Shown here piece by piece: positions 1 through 8,858 of a stretch of 64,000 bases of DNA. Source of the stretch: Apostichopus japonicus (taxonomy: Eukaryota > Echinodermata > Holothuroidea > Aspidochirotida > Stichopodidae). The notes beneath the pieces are model-generated. The model ran no database searches and was not told the origin of the DNA. It worked only from the letters and a program-made list of their open reading frames with translations. Location: positions 16,622,269 to 16,686,268 of the forward strand of contig NC_092572.1 in assembly GCF_037975245.1 (NCBI RefSeq), in the 5' to 3' direction. A program made the translations under genes and the position numbers. Each line of letters opens with the position of its first letter. The first letter of the stretch is position 1.

Positions 1-1620
1 GATCATGTTTCTCCCTGTAAGAAGGTAACATATATTGTGAAAGAGAAATATAGAACATAGGTTGGGGTGGGAAATTGTGCAGGGGGGCAGAGGTTTGTTT
101 GGCCCCAAATATACCAAAAGTTCCAATACGGCCACATTTGGTCAACATTTTAAACTGTTGTCATTACCACCCTGGAGGAAATTTACCTCACTGAGACATT
201 CAGTCATCTTGTGTGTTCATTTAGAATGTCTGAGACCAATCTGGAAATAAGAATCTCAAGGAATGTAATTTTTGAAATCTTCAGAAAAGTATGCTTTAAT
301 TTGTTGCCTATACAGACTACCTTTAATTCAAATTTCTTCTATTGGATATTTGAATCATATTCAAACTTGGGCTGTTAACCTCATCTGGTGTGTTTGTACT
401 GATGATACTGGCTGCAAGTTCCTAAAATATGGAATAATTAAATTTATGGATTACATGCAACAGCTATATTCAACAACCTATCACAGCACAGGTCAGCAAT
501 TATTTGTGTTAGTACACTGTGGATATGTTCATATGTATATCGATTCCTTTTGTTAAAAAATTCTTTCTTGCAATAAAATAATTAAACGCTCCGAGACATT
601 TATTGGTTATTGAATACAAATTTGCATTTTTTTCTTTGTTAATTAAGGAATATGTTAATACATAGAGGTCATACCAAATTCAAGATCAGATGAAATTTAA
701 TTCGGTCAATATCAGTCCCTATTCTGGAAATTTATGCCTCTATGAGGATTTCTGTGATGATAGAATCAATGTTGATGAAAGAATAAATGTGACTTCATGC
801 AGTGTTTTACAACCTGTATAAAATTAATACTCCAACAACACATGCAAAGTGCAATGTGGTTCCCAGCTACACCACTCTTTGGGGAAATGGTAATTTGATG
901 GCTGTTCTTGCTGCAAACTCAGTCTAGACAGTGTGTTAGATTATCAACTCAACCAACTTTGGCCAAGTTCCTGATATTGTCGGCTGCAAGCCAGGAATCT
1001 CATTGGGTTGCTGCCACCACCATGAAGATTTAAGCAGTATATCACTTCTCCTATAACAACAACATTGGAATGGTAAAGCAACATTACCGGAATGATGCTA
1101 TATCGCAATTCCCTTTTGAATTAAGTAAAATGTTAAGGGACATTTTCTTAATATTTAGTTTGTTCAATATATGAAAAATCAACCAAGGTAAAATGCATTA
1201 TGGTTTCCATGATGTAACATGAGTAATTTGTGTATGCGTTTGTTTGTGTGTGGGGGAAGGGGGTTTGCACACACTTAATAGTAATTAAGGCTCTACAAAT
1301 ATTAGAAAAAGCTGGAAATGATGATTGAGATGCAACAAACATGGGCGAAAGTGGAAAATATATGCCAAGAAAACGAGACGGACCATTCCTGCATGCTATG
1401 AGGTATCATTATGTTAAGTATCAACTCAAATGGAATAAAATTCTTCCGATTCTGTGTTTATAAGGAAATTTCAGCTGAACCTTATTTTATCACACATCTC
1501 ATCAATATGCAGCAAAATAATAGCACTGAAAACATTGCATTGTGTACCCAACCTGCTCAGCACAATAAAATTTAGTCATACCACATATGGTTGGTGAACA
1601 ATTGCAGATCAGGTTTTAAT
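1..1620. other. AT-rich non-coding stretch, nothing recognised
   Basis: I see no gene, RNA or repeat that I can name here. The open frames at 62-250, 272-556 and 1148-1342 are short, have no family-like motif and no coherent splice context, so I treat them as chance. The window starts with GATC, which could be a clone or fragment end, but one four-base word proves nothing. Confidence 0.5.
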
Positions 1621-1883
1621 GTTAAGCCCTGCCCACTCATTTCGTCGCACGATATCTGCACCAAAAGCAATAACGACCCTCCTTAGCTCGTCATTGCTGC
1701 AAGGATCACCTCAAACCAACCTACCATTCTTCAGATTGGAGCTAACAGTTATTAATGTTAAGCTCTGCCCACTCATTTTGTTGCACAATATCTGCACCAA
1801 AAGCAATAACGACCCTCCTTAGCTCATCATTGCTGCAAGGATCACCTCAAACCAACCTACCATTCTTCAGATTGGAGCTAACA
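1621..1883. repeat. 136-bp tandem duplication, two copies
   Basis: The unit beginning GTTAAGCCCTGCCCACTCAT at 1621 recurs at 1757 with only a handful of C/T and G/A differences. The shared word GCTAACA lies at 1741-1747 and again at 1877-1883, which fixes the period at 136 bp. The duplication creates two near-identical open frames on the plus strand; these are copies of the repeat, not a gene family. Most of the differences are transitions. The unit is of unknown class and may be part of a dispersed repeat. Confidence 0.9.
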
Positions 1884-2000
1884 AGAGAACGTCAGCTAAA
1901 ATCTATTTTGGTCCCGCCCGTTACAAACATTCAATCAGCAGAATAAACCAGAGATTAAAAATGTTGTAATGGTCAAGCAACATGTTGATACTAGTTTCAT

Positions 2001-2056
2001 GTTAACCCTGCCCACTCATTACCATGCATGATATCTACACCAAAGAAAATAGTTAC
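2001..2056. repeat. Diverged partial third copy of the 136-bp unit
   Basis: GTTAACCCTGCCCACTCATT is followed by a diverged match to the ATATCTGCACCAAA part of the units at 1621 and 1757. It is separated from the second unit by about 115 bp of unrelated sequence. This suggests that the element existed here before the local duplication, or is dispersed in the genome. Confidence 0.65.
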
Positions 2057-2449
2057 TATATGTGATTTTACCAAGTTGATCTGGCAAGAAGCTAATTAGA
2101 AGTTGAACATTTAATTGCTGAGTTTCAAACTGACATCACATAAAATTCTCCTCTTGAAACTAAGCAAATAAAATCAAATATTTGAAAACATTTGTCTGGA
2201 AACTGGAGTTTTCTAATTAACTTATTCTTCTCTCTTTTATTGTTGGCAATTATGTTTCATTTTTTAAAGCCATTGAGTCAAAATTGATTTATTGTGTGAA
2301 GACAGCTACAGCCCTTACCCTCACATAAGCCAGCACAGAACTCATCAAGTTACTGATTATTGTTAAGAAAATTATGGAGGAATCATGCCAATCAAACCCC
2401 TCTCCCGACCCCCCCTCTCCCAAATAAAAAGACTGTAAAGGAATCTTAC
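2057..2449. other. Gene-free stretch downstream of the integrase remnant
   Basis: No further integrase-like exon could be recognised after the splice donor at 2449 (minus strand). There is a C-rich patch around 2397-2420. If the gene had a last exon it is beyond what I can recognise here. Confidence 0.4.
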
Positions 2450-2653
2450 TTGTGCGAAATTCTTTAAGTAAAATGGATTGAATTTCTTCTTCAAAGGAAG
2501 GCCTGTGGAAATGTTAATATGTGTGTACAGCCCTTTCTCATTCACAGCCTTGACTTCATACGGCCCAAGCCAAGAGTTTTCCAGCTTCCCTCCTCTTCGG
2601 GCATCCTTTCTAGCATTCCGGACGAGAACACTTATAGAACCAACTTTGAAGCT
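2450..2653 (-). pseudogene. Integrase remnant, exon block 4 (GPY/F-like C-terminal module)
   Basis: This is a fully open 68-codon block on the minus strand. It is preceded by TTTTATTCAG and followed by a strong donor (CAA then GTAAGA). It starts with SFKVGS, runs through VLVRNAR and GGKLENSWLGPYEV, and ends with KKKFNPFYLKNF. The WLGPYEV core is the GPY/F signature of the C-terminal domain of Ty3/gypsy and Ginger integrases, a domain linked to DNA or chromatin binding during integration. It joins block 3 in phase 0. It is the best preserved part of the gene. Confidence 0.85.
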
Positions 2654-2767
2654 CTGAATAAAACAAAATCCAGCATATATACGTAAACATCATAATACAA
2701 TGTATATGTTGCCATTCATTTAACTACAGTGCAGTTTTCAATGCACAACATAGCATTATGTAATTAC

Positions 2768-2965
2768 CTGTTTTGATTGCTGCCTTTAATCAAAATTCTT
2801 TTTTTGCCGTTCTTGGGCTTTGCCAATATTTTCTTTTACAAAACCTTTGATTATGTCCTGCGACTGTGACATGAGTTGAAAAACCCTCTCCCGCTGTGCA
2901 TCGCTGCAGCAGGAGATTCTGGTTGGACAATGGAGTCTTCAATGTCGACTGGTAACAATGGCTCT
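2768..2965 (-). pseudogene. Integrase remnant, exon block 3 (linker)
   Basis: The block follows TATATCCAG on the minus strand and ends CAG before GTAATT. It starts with a segment containing LLPVDIE, which corresponds to the PVDL region found after the core in this family. After a frame break near 2890-2912 it continues with a helix-like charged stretch containing KENIGKAQERQKKNF, matching the linker before the C-terminal module. A TAA at 2786-2788 interrupts it just before the splice site. The start phase does not agree with block 2, so one boundary is off or mutated. Confidence 0.65.
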
Positions 2966-3508
2966 CTGGATATATGAAGATAATTAACAATCAATTATTC
3001 ACAACACTTTGTTGACTGAAGAATAAATAAATTTTTATATATTTTATTTTCACTATTAAGACCCTGGAACCATAAATCTGAGTCACATCACATACTCAAA
3101 CCAGCAGAAATATAAAACAAAAGTATATTCTGTGCTGTTATAGGTCCAAATTGCATACCAGCCCAAAATATGATATATAACTGAAAAACAAAACCAATAT
3201 CAGTGGCATTAATTGCATGTATCTAAATTAATTGGCATGCTTTTATAGTTTAATGAATGTTCATCTTTTGTACTTGCTGTACTTACTAAGGTTTTGTAAC
3301 TTAAATAGGGTTATTGGTGGTCCTCTATTTAGCAGTTTTTCCCAGGACCTGGGATGTGTCAAATGAGATTTTATCCTATAGAGGATCAGTGTACTGTAGC
3401 TATGCAGGATTTTTCCAAACTCTCTTGTCATTGATTGCTTTTCTCCGTATATGACCTTTACAAATGTAAACCTCTATTCAGCAATGGTAGGTTTGAATTA
3501 TTACAAAC

Positions 3509-3804
3509 CTTCCAAACCACAACGAAAGGAGAAAGACCTGTAGAACCATGTTTTGCTGTACGGTACCCCATGAGAATGGGAGACAGTGTTTCATCCCAGT
3601 CATCTTGGTTTTGATTGACAACTTTGATGAGTGACATTTGCATTTTGCAGAGTTTGGTTGAATCTTTCATCCAGCCCATTGGTCTGTGGGTGGTAGCTGA
3701 AGGATACTCTGTGGCCCACCCCTGTCATGTCAAACAGGGACTTGTTCAGAGCATTAACAAATTCTCCTCTCTGGTCTGAGATGACAATTTTCATGCACCC
3801 AAAT
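3509..3804 (-). pseudogene. Integrase remnant, exon block 2 (core, second Asp and Glu)
   Basis: The block begins after TTTATTTAG at 3805 and joins the previous block in phase. Motifs in order are ISDQRGEF (second Asp), YHPQTNGLDERFNQT (catalytic Glu) and, after a frame change, VVNQNQDDWDE, YRTAKH and STGLSPF. The frame change falls in an A run at 3643-3646, so two overlapping open frames (3794-3600 and 3679-3458) each show half of one domain. A possible donor, AAG then GTTTGT, lies at 3509/3508. Beyond it the frame reads non-family sequence, as expected for an intron. Confidence 0.85.
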
Positions 3805-4148
3805 CTAAATAAATGAAAAATTAAACAAGTTGTTAAAGAACTGGTTATGAGTAATGCAGTAAACCATTGGCATCTTCAGAGTGGCCGTGTGGTTTAATCA
3901 GGAGATTCTTTTAGCACTTCTTTCAAAACAAGTAAGTTAAGCACTGACATAACACCTGGTCTTGGATGCACTGACCGTTATCCCAATAACATTTTATTAA
4001 CATTAACTTATAAAATAACTTCAAGAAATTCCTGTAACCATTTGGCCACTTTCTGGGTCACAGGTAAAACTGAGAACAAATGCAGGTCTGCATAACTAAC
4101 TTCAAAAATATGTTATGTAAAGTAAAAGCAAAGTAGATGGATATATAC

Positions 4149-4306
4149 CTGGCCATGGTTTCAAACAGAAAGTTTGCAACGGTTTATGCTGTTTTGCCTC
4201 TTACAGCAACAGCCTCTGGCCATTTTGAAAAATAGTCACATAGGGTTATGATGTACTTATTTCCATTGATGGTCTCTGCAAGGGGTCCAATCATATCCAC
4301 ACCCAC
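4149..4306 (-). pseudogene. Integrase remnant, exon block 1 (core, first Asp)
   Basis: Read on the minus strand, a T-rich tract ending TTAG precedes this block, and AG then GTATAT closes it at 4149/4148. The translation contains VDMIGPL (first catalytic Asp) and then CDYFSKWPEA, both typical of the integrase core of Ty3/gypsy-like elements. The frame is broken by TAA at 4184-4186, a position where the family normally has a sense codon. The rest, up to a segment ending ETMA, stays in frame and leads in phase 2 into the next block. Confidence 0.8.
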
Positions 4307-4695
4307 CTAAAAAAAAAGGAAAATAGCATTCAGAACCATACACAATCATACCAACTGATGTTCAAGTGATTTATGTCTGAGTTTTGTAGACAATATACTG
4401 CTATTAAGGATTTCCAATCATGCTTATATATACTTATTGAAAGTTAACAAAAGATTACTCGATGACTGAATGTGCTAAAAGCAGGTATTCTTACACTGCT
4501 AATAAGGTGCGTACAATCAACAATTCTTGTACAGAACAGAATGCTGTATCAAAGTTTGCAAATACTTTTGATACTGGACAGTGAAGCTTTTTTAATTTCA
4601 ATGATTTAAATTGCATGATTTTGGCTTTTCTTGATTTAAAAGTATTACTGCTCACACTTTGCAGCACAAAGCTCGGTGGCTGTTTATTGCTCCTG

Positions 4696-4830
4696 TTAGT
4701 CTAAACTCTTTGATCTTTTCCGTATCGATCTTCTTAGATTTAATGTTGAATTTTCAGGGCACAGTCCTGACGAACGATATTTTCCAATGATACTGTACTC
4801 TTCATCGGTATCCAGCTCAGGAGAAGTCAT
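4696..4830 (-). pseudogene. Possible N-terminal exon of the integrase gene (weak)
   Basis: A 44-codon open frame starts with ATG at 4830 (minus strand) and stops at 4696. It begins MTSPELDTDEEYSIIGKY and ends in a basic RRSIRKRSKSLD stretch. Related integrase genes often begin with an acidic stretch, a Y-x-x-I motif and a basic segment, and the position about 400 bp upstream of block 1 fits. There is no clear splice donor and similarity is only by pattern, so this may be chance. Confidence 0.25.
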
Positions 4831-6158
4831 CTTGTAATATCAGATCGGGCTAAGTAAGCTAATGGTCTCAACTCCTAATGTTTAACCGAAGGCCAGAACA
4901 GTGCGTGCAAATATTCAACTACTAAGAATTTTGTGTGCATGTGCGTTACACATTGAAATGTATTGCTTAGTATAATAACAAGCATGGCTTGTGTTTAATA
5001 AATTTATGTCTTGTTGATCACTTTTCTTTGTTTCGAACTTGGAACCTATTCAGAGTTTATATATCTTTTTTAGTAAGGTTATGAATTAATAACATGTTTG
5101 TCTACTCATTATTATTGCCTTTAAATGAACAACATATGTTTGATTAATGGTGGAGTGGCACCACCATTAAGAAAAGAACAACTTTTAGAAAATTTATAGA
5201 TTGTCACACTTTTCTACCATCTTGAATATAATTTCCAGAATAGTTTTAAGGTCTGGTCAATTCTAATTCATGAATTGCAGATATTAATTATATTTTTTTC
5301 ACTTAGAATAGAAGTTCTGTACTGTAATTTGAAAATTTGCTACCTTTGGCAACCGTGAAACGTGAACAGACCTAATTTCGAGGACGCTGATGTCAAACTC
5401 AAAGGTATAACAAACTTTCGTAAAATTTTGAAGACTTGCAGTGAGAGTTGTACAGTACAATAAACCGCGAGAGTTGGCAGGCCTGCAAAACCCTAGCAAT
5501 ATAGTCTTCGACTTAAACCATATTTGCTGATGTACTGAGTCTAGTCTAAGTCTTAACCCTATCGTTTTAAACTTCAGCCAGTGGCAGTAGGCCAAATTGT
5601 ATAGGCCTTATGGAGTTTTTGGCTGAAACTGTAACTGTGTAAGGCCTAGCTAATTTAGAACTAGCCTTATGGCTGATAAGTCTGTTAACAAATCTTCAAT
5701 CAAAGCGTTGTTGCATAGCATGCTAGGTGCTTACCCTAGGAGTATCTTAGGCTAAGCCATTATTACCATCTTCCATATACTTATTGCAATACCAACTGAC
5801 TCTACCTGTTGTTGGCCAAAAAAGGGGATATTGAATATCTACCCCATTTGGTAATGCTAGGCAGACTTAATGCTCCTCTGCACAAATTCATGATTAAACA
5901 CACACAGTATTATTTCAGTGGTCAAGCCAAACATGTCTTCAAGCACAGGAAAGTAGTGCTGGCCATTAGATTTAGAGCACTTATGTTTACAATCATACAT
6001 GTTGACTGGTGAATTAATTAGGTGCGCTCAAGGATGAATCCTAGTGGCAGTATTTGGGGTAGTTTATCAAGTAACAAATTCTTAATGCTCAAGTGAATTT
6101 GAGAAGGACTGTTTATCTATAGACAGTCTCGGCCTTCATGCATAGCATTAGACCTAGT
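4831..6158. other. AT-rich intergenic DNA with GGCCTA-rich patches
   Basis: No gene recognised. The open frames at 5299-5595 (minus) and 5809-6012 (plus) have no family features. From about 5480 onward the words TAGGCC, GGCCTA and CCTAGG recur often. Such word-rich sequence also appears at 6540-6920. A perfect hairpin at 5144-5170 is listed separately. Confidence 0.4.
5144..5170. repeat. Perfect 10-bp inverted repeat (hairpin)
   Basis: TTAATGGTGG at 5144-5153 and CCACCATTAA at 5161-5170 pair perfectly around a 7-base loop. Nothing around it links it to a gene or an element end. It may be chance or the core of a small foldback element. Confidence 0.7.
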
Positions 6159-6167
6159 AATATGTAT

Positions 6168-6460
6168 GGCCGTGGCTATTCTTACGACTAGTCGTAACAA
6201 TTATTCATAAACTATTCTTACGACAAAGGCAAATTCAAGCGCAGTAAAGTAAATAAAGCAACTGCGCATGTAGTAGGGGTAAAGTAACCCTAACCCTAAA
6301 CATATAACCCTAAACCTCAATCCTAACGCTTACTCTAACCCTAACCTGAAATTATTGTTACTCCTCGTCGTAAAAATAGTACTTCTGGTCGTGAAAATAG
6401 CAACTGCGCATGCGTAGTCGGAAATTATTCTTACGACTAGTCGTAAGAATAGCCACTTTG
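6168..6460. mobile_element. MITE-like element with 26-bp perfect terminal inverted repeats
   Basis: Bases 6172-6197 and 6431-6456 are exact reverse complements, starting GTGGCTATTC and ending GAATAGCCAC. Each arm contains the 16-bp palindrome TTACGACTAGTCGTAA. The 9-bp word AATATGTAT flanks the element at 6159-6167 and 6461-6469 as a likely target-site duplication. Four bases lie between each duplication and the arm (GGCC and TTTG). Degenerate copies of the arm motif (CTATTCTTACGAC and its complement) recur inside at about 6212-6224, 6367-6379 and 6389-6400, and AGCAACTGCGCATG occurs near both ends. There is no coding capacity. A 9-bp duplication is typical of Mutator-like elements, but I cannot assign a superfamily with certainty. 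Confidence 0.8.
6285..6352. repeat. Degenerate telomere-like CCCTAA tract inside the MITE
   Basis: The tract reads as imperfect units of AACCCT: AACCCTAACCCTAAAC, then ATAACCCTAAACCT, CAATCCTAACG and CTCTAACCCTAACC. It fills the core of the inverted-repeat element. It resembles interstitial telomeric repeat but is short and degenerate, so it is part of the mobile unit rather than a chromosome end. Confidence 0.7.
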
Positions 6461-6469
6461 AATATGTAT

Positions 6470-7162
6470 TGCTATGCCCATAGTAGTACTAGTAGTAGGC
6501 TACTTCTTATGGCCATATTCAACTTCAATTCCTATGATTGAGATACACAGCTAATTGTCTGCATATAGGTCCATTAGGCCTAACTCAGCCCAGCTACAGT
6601 CAGACTTTAGAATCTTGGTTACATTGGTTGCACTGGTATAACTACTGTAGGTCTAGGCTAGGCTAGGCTTGTTATAACTCAGTCGTATAACTCAGTCGTA
6701 GGCCTAGACATAGGAAGCCATAGGCCTATGCTTGTTTGCTTTGATCTCAAATAAGTAGTAAGCCAAGCCTAAAATGGAACTTAACAGGAAATCCTGGACT
6801 TTATGACCAAAACATGCCGATCTACTCTTACTGCCGTAATACTAGTTGTTGAAGCCTAGCCTAGTACCGATTAGTAGTAGTGCCTGTGGCCCTATGCCTA
6901 TCCCCACCTCAAACAGCTTGGTAGGCCTCTAGACCGTCATGCAGTTGAAATTTTGTCTCCTAAATCTTTCGTCTTTGTAGAAACGAACTCCATCTCCATT
7001 TCGGTAGCTACATCAGGCCGCACAGCAAGGCAAGATGTTTTCTTTAAAACAATACAAAACCATTGTTAGCCTACGCACGTTTTATACAAAATATGTGTTT
7101 GTAAAATTGTATGGCAGTGTCGTCTGCACATTTCAATAAAGTTTTTTGATTTAGGGTGGCAT
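6470..7162. other. GGCCTA-rich intergenic DNA
   Basis: No gene recognised. The words TAGGCCTA, GGCTAGGC and CCTAGCC recur at 6570-6920, and a 13-bp unit (TATAACTCAGTCG) is repeated twice at 6673-6698. This is low-complexity sequence of a kind common in some marine invertebrate genomes; the comparison is from memory and not tested. Confidence 0.45.
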
Positions 7163-7174
7163 ACTCCTATTAGA

Positions 7175-7744
7175 TGATGGTGGATGCTCACAAGAAATAC
7201 GACGGCGTCTCGCCATGGCTAGATCATCTGCTATAAACCTCACCGACATCTGGAAAGACAGAGGGATCTCAAGGAACACCAAGATCCATATAATGAATGC
7301 TTTGGTCTTTCCAATCGCTACATATGGGTCTGAGACGTGGGCTCTTGGAGCAGTAGACAGAAAGAAAATCCATGCTTTTGAAATGTGGTGTTGGAGGAGG
7401 ATGCTGAGGATATCATGGAAGGAACGTAAGTCAAATGATTTTGTCAAGAACCAAATTGGAGCAAAGGCTACCTTATGTCAGAAGATAGATAAGAACAAGC
7501 TGCAGTATTTTGGACACATTTCTAGGAGAGAAGGTGACAACTTGGAGAAGATCATTACCCAAGGTCATGTTGAGGGTCAACGAAAACGTGGTAGGCCAAA
7601 AGTTCGATGGGCTGACGGGATAAAAGAGATCACCGGCATGAACATCTGCGCAGCTCACCGATATGCCCAGGATAGAAGTGGTTGGAACGTCATCATCAAT
7701 AGGGTCACAAAGGGTCAGTCATGACTCATAGGACGACGACGACG
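7175..7744 (+). mobile_element. 5'-truncated LINE insertion with 12-bp target-site duplication
   Basis: ACTCCTATTAGA lies at 7163-7174 and again at 7745-7756, bracketing a 570-bp insert. The insert starts abruptly inside a LINE open frame and ends with a short GAC-repeat tail after the stop codon. A truncated 5' end, simple 3' tail and target duplication are the marks of target-primed reverse transcription. The perfect duplication and open frame suggest a recent event. The clade is uncertain (RTE, L2/CR1 or a relative). Confidence 0.9.
7176..7724 (+). pseudogene. LINE reverse transcriptase ORF2, C-terminal fragment
   Basis: An open frame of 182 codons reads from the truncation point to TGA at 7722-7724; translation from the first internal ATG (7215) gives 169 residues. 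The segment lies downstream of the polymerase active site. It contains LAMARSSAINLTDIWKDRGI, ALVFPIATYGSETWAL, WRRMLRISW, FGHISRREGD, RGRPKVRWADGI and AQDRSGWNVIINRVT. This series is the conserved C-terminal region of many invertebrate LINE-encoded endonuclease-reverse transcriptases. The endonuclease and the catalytic FADD box are absent because of truncation, so the fragment cannot be active. No frameshift or stop interrupts it. Confidence 0.9.
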
Positions 7745-7756
7745 ACTCCTATTAGA

Positions 7757-7846
7757 GTCGATATCGATCCGCCCGATTGTTATTCTATCTCGGGAAATGT
7801 TCCAAAAAGCATCAGGAGAACATCTTTTTTGACCCGTTATCAATCT

Positions 7847-7877
<31 letters not shown>

Positions 7878-8631
7878 GTGGCTTGCATGTTGAAGAGCAT
7901 GAATGACTAGAATGTCTTTACATATGTTATGTTTCTTGCTTGTCATCTTAATTGTTTATTTTAAAAACGTATGAAAACAGAAATTAAGTAATAAGATCCT
8001 TCAAGAAGCTTTTAAGTGCATGGATGGGAGCTAGGGGGCTGGGGAGTTTTGTAGTTGAGCCAAAATTGGTTCAATTTAAAGGCATTGGAGAGTCGCCCAA
8101 AACCACGTTCGGCGAGCTGAAAAAGTTAACTTTCCGTGGCTTGCAAGTGACGATTTGTTCGTGTCGCTACAAAGTGCAGACAGTACAGTACGGTAATGAA
8201 ACGTGATACCTTGTTATATTTTAGCTGGACCTAAGATGTCCATCGCTGTATTGTCTGTACACTGTGTTGTAGGTATTGACCGCAGCTGTATGCACTGACT
8301 GTAAACTAGTGTCTAATTACCGATGGTAGCAAGCTGTGTGTGTGTATTTTCTGGGATCGACGGTGGTGTCCAACACTTTTGTTACATCTCATTCGAAACT
8401 AGGTTAGATTACCGGCATTATACGTTTCTTTTTGCGCGAGTGTTCGCACCCTATAAGTCCCCTTTATGCCAAGAGAGGAGATGCTTATCCAACCAATTTA
8501 ACATAACCCTCTCTTACGCGAAGAGAACGATGAAACTCTTTTTAACAGTATTTTTATTGATGAGGATATTAGATAGACAGAGATTTATTTCATCCATAAG
8601 ATATGGACATTTTTCCTCTCTCACTAATGTT
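7757..8631. other. Non-coding stretch with poly-T
   Basis: No gene recognised. Open frames at 8024-8206 and 8323-8706 lack family motifs, and the second ends in microsatellite. A run of 28 T lies at 7850-7877 and may be the poly-A tail of a minus-strand retrocopy, but no body could be recognised to its left. Confidence 0.4.
7850..7877. repeat. Poly-T homopolymer, 28 bases
   Basis: An uninterrupted T run at 7850-7877. It may be a retroposed poly-A tail in minus orientation or simple expansion. Confidence 0.95.
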
Positions 8632-8668
8632 TATATATATATATATATATATATATTCATTCATTCAT
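8632..8668. repeat. TA microsatellite followed by ATTC repeats
   Basis: TA repeats fill 8632-8655 and grade into three to four ATTC units up to 8668. On the minus strand this is the tail of the older LINE, where an A-rich stretch is followed by GAAT units and then TA units, so it probably grew from the LINE 3' tail. Confidence 0.9.
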
Positions 8669-8711
8669 TTATTTGTTTTTTTTTTCACATAAATATTACA
8701 ATGTGAATGGA

Positions 8712-8754
8712 AGTCTTCTGAAAAGCCTATGCTGGCTTAACAAAACAGAAGACT
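8712..8754 (-). other. LINE 3'-end stem-loop, older copy
   Basis: AGTCTTCTG at 8712-8720 pairs with CAGAAGACT at 8746-8754. Inside it AAGCC (8723-8727) pairs with GGCTT (8734-8738). In the second copy (11168-11210) the closing G-C pair is A-T instead, so pairing is kept. Some LINE families use such a 3' hairpin to bind their own reverse transcriptase; that role here is inferred. Confidence 0.75.
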
Positions 8755-8858
8755 CCCATGAAGAAAAGATAGAAAATAGTGAAAATAATGTTAATAACAA
8801 TACGTATATGCTTAAATATGTGAATATGCTGCTATGCGACTATGCAGCTAAATCATAA

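Larger units (their letters stand above)
2450..4306 (-). pseudogene. Decayed multi-exon Ty3/gypsy-type (GIN/Ginger/KRBA2-like) integrase gene
   Basis: Four exon-like blocks on the minus strand together give most of a retroviral-type integrase: 4306-4149, 3804-3509, 2965-2768 and 2653-2450. They hold, in order, the first part of the catalytic core, the rest of the core with the second Asp and the Glu, a linker, and a GPY/F-like C-terminal module. Integrases of this type join element DNA to a target. Each block is bounded by plausible AG acceptor and GT donor sites, and the reading phase agrees across the first and third introns but not the second. Breaks are visible: an in-frame TAA at 4184-4186, a one-base slip in an A run at 3643-3646, a frame break near 2890-2912 and an in-frame TAA at 2786-2788. 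Only the last block is fully open. The N-terminal HHCC zinc-binding region was not found. Introns point to a Ginger-type DNA transposon or a domesticated integrase gene rather than a plain LTR retrotransposon; I cannot decide which. Confidence 0.8.

Noticed and set aside
5299-5595. 98-residue minus-strand open frame as a gene
   Set aside because: No recognisable domain, no splice context, and low-complexity GGCCTA-rich surroundings.
6285-6352. Chromosome-end telomere
   Set aside because: The tract is short, degenerate and enclosed by inverted repeats and a target duplication, so it belongs to a mobile element.
7151-7447. 98-residue minus-strand open frame
   Set aside because: Antisense shadow of the plus-strand LINE C-terminal fragment.
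8323-8706. 127-residue plus-strand open frame
   Set aside because: Its C-terminal part translates the TA and ATTC microsatellite, and the rest has no family-like motif.
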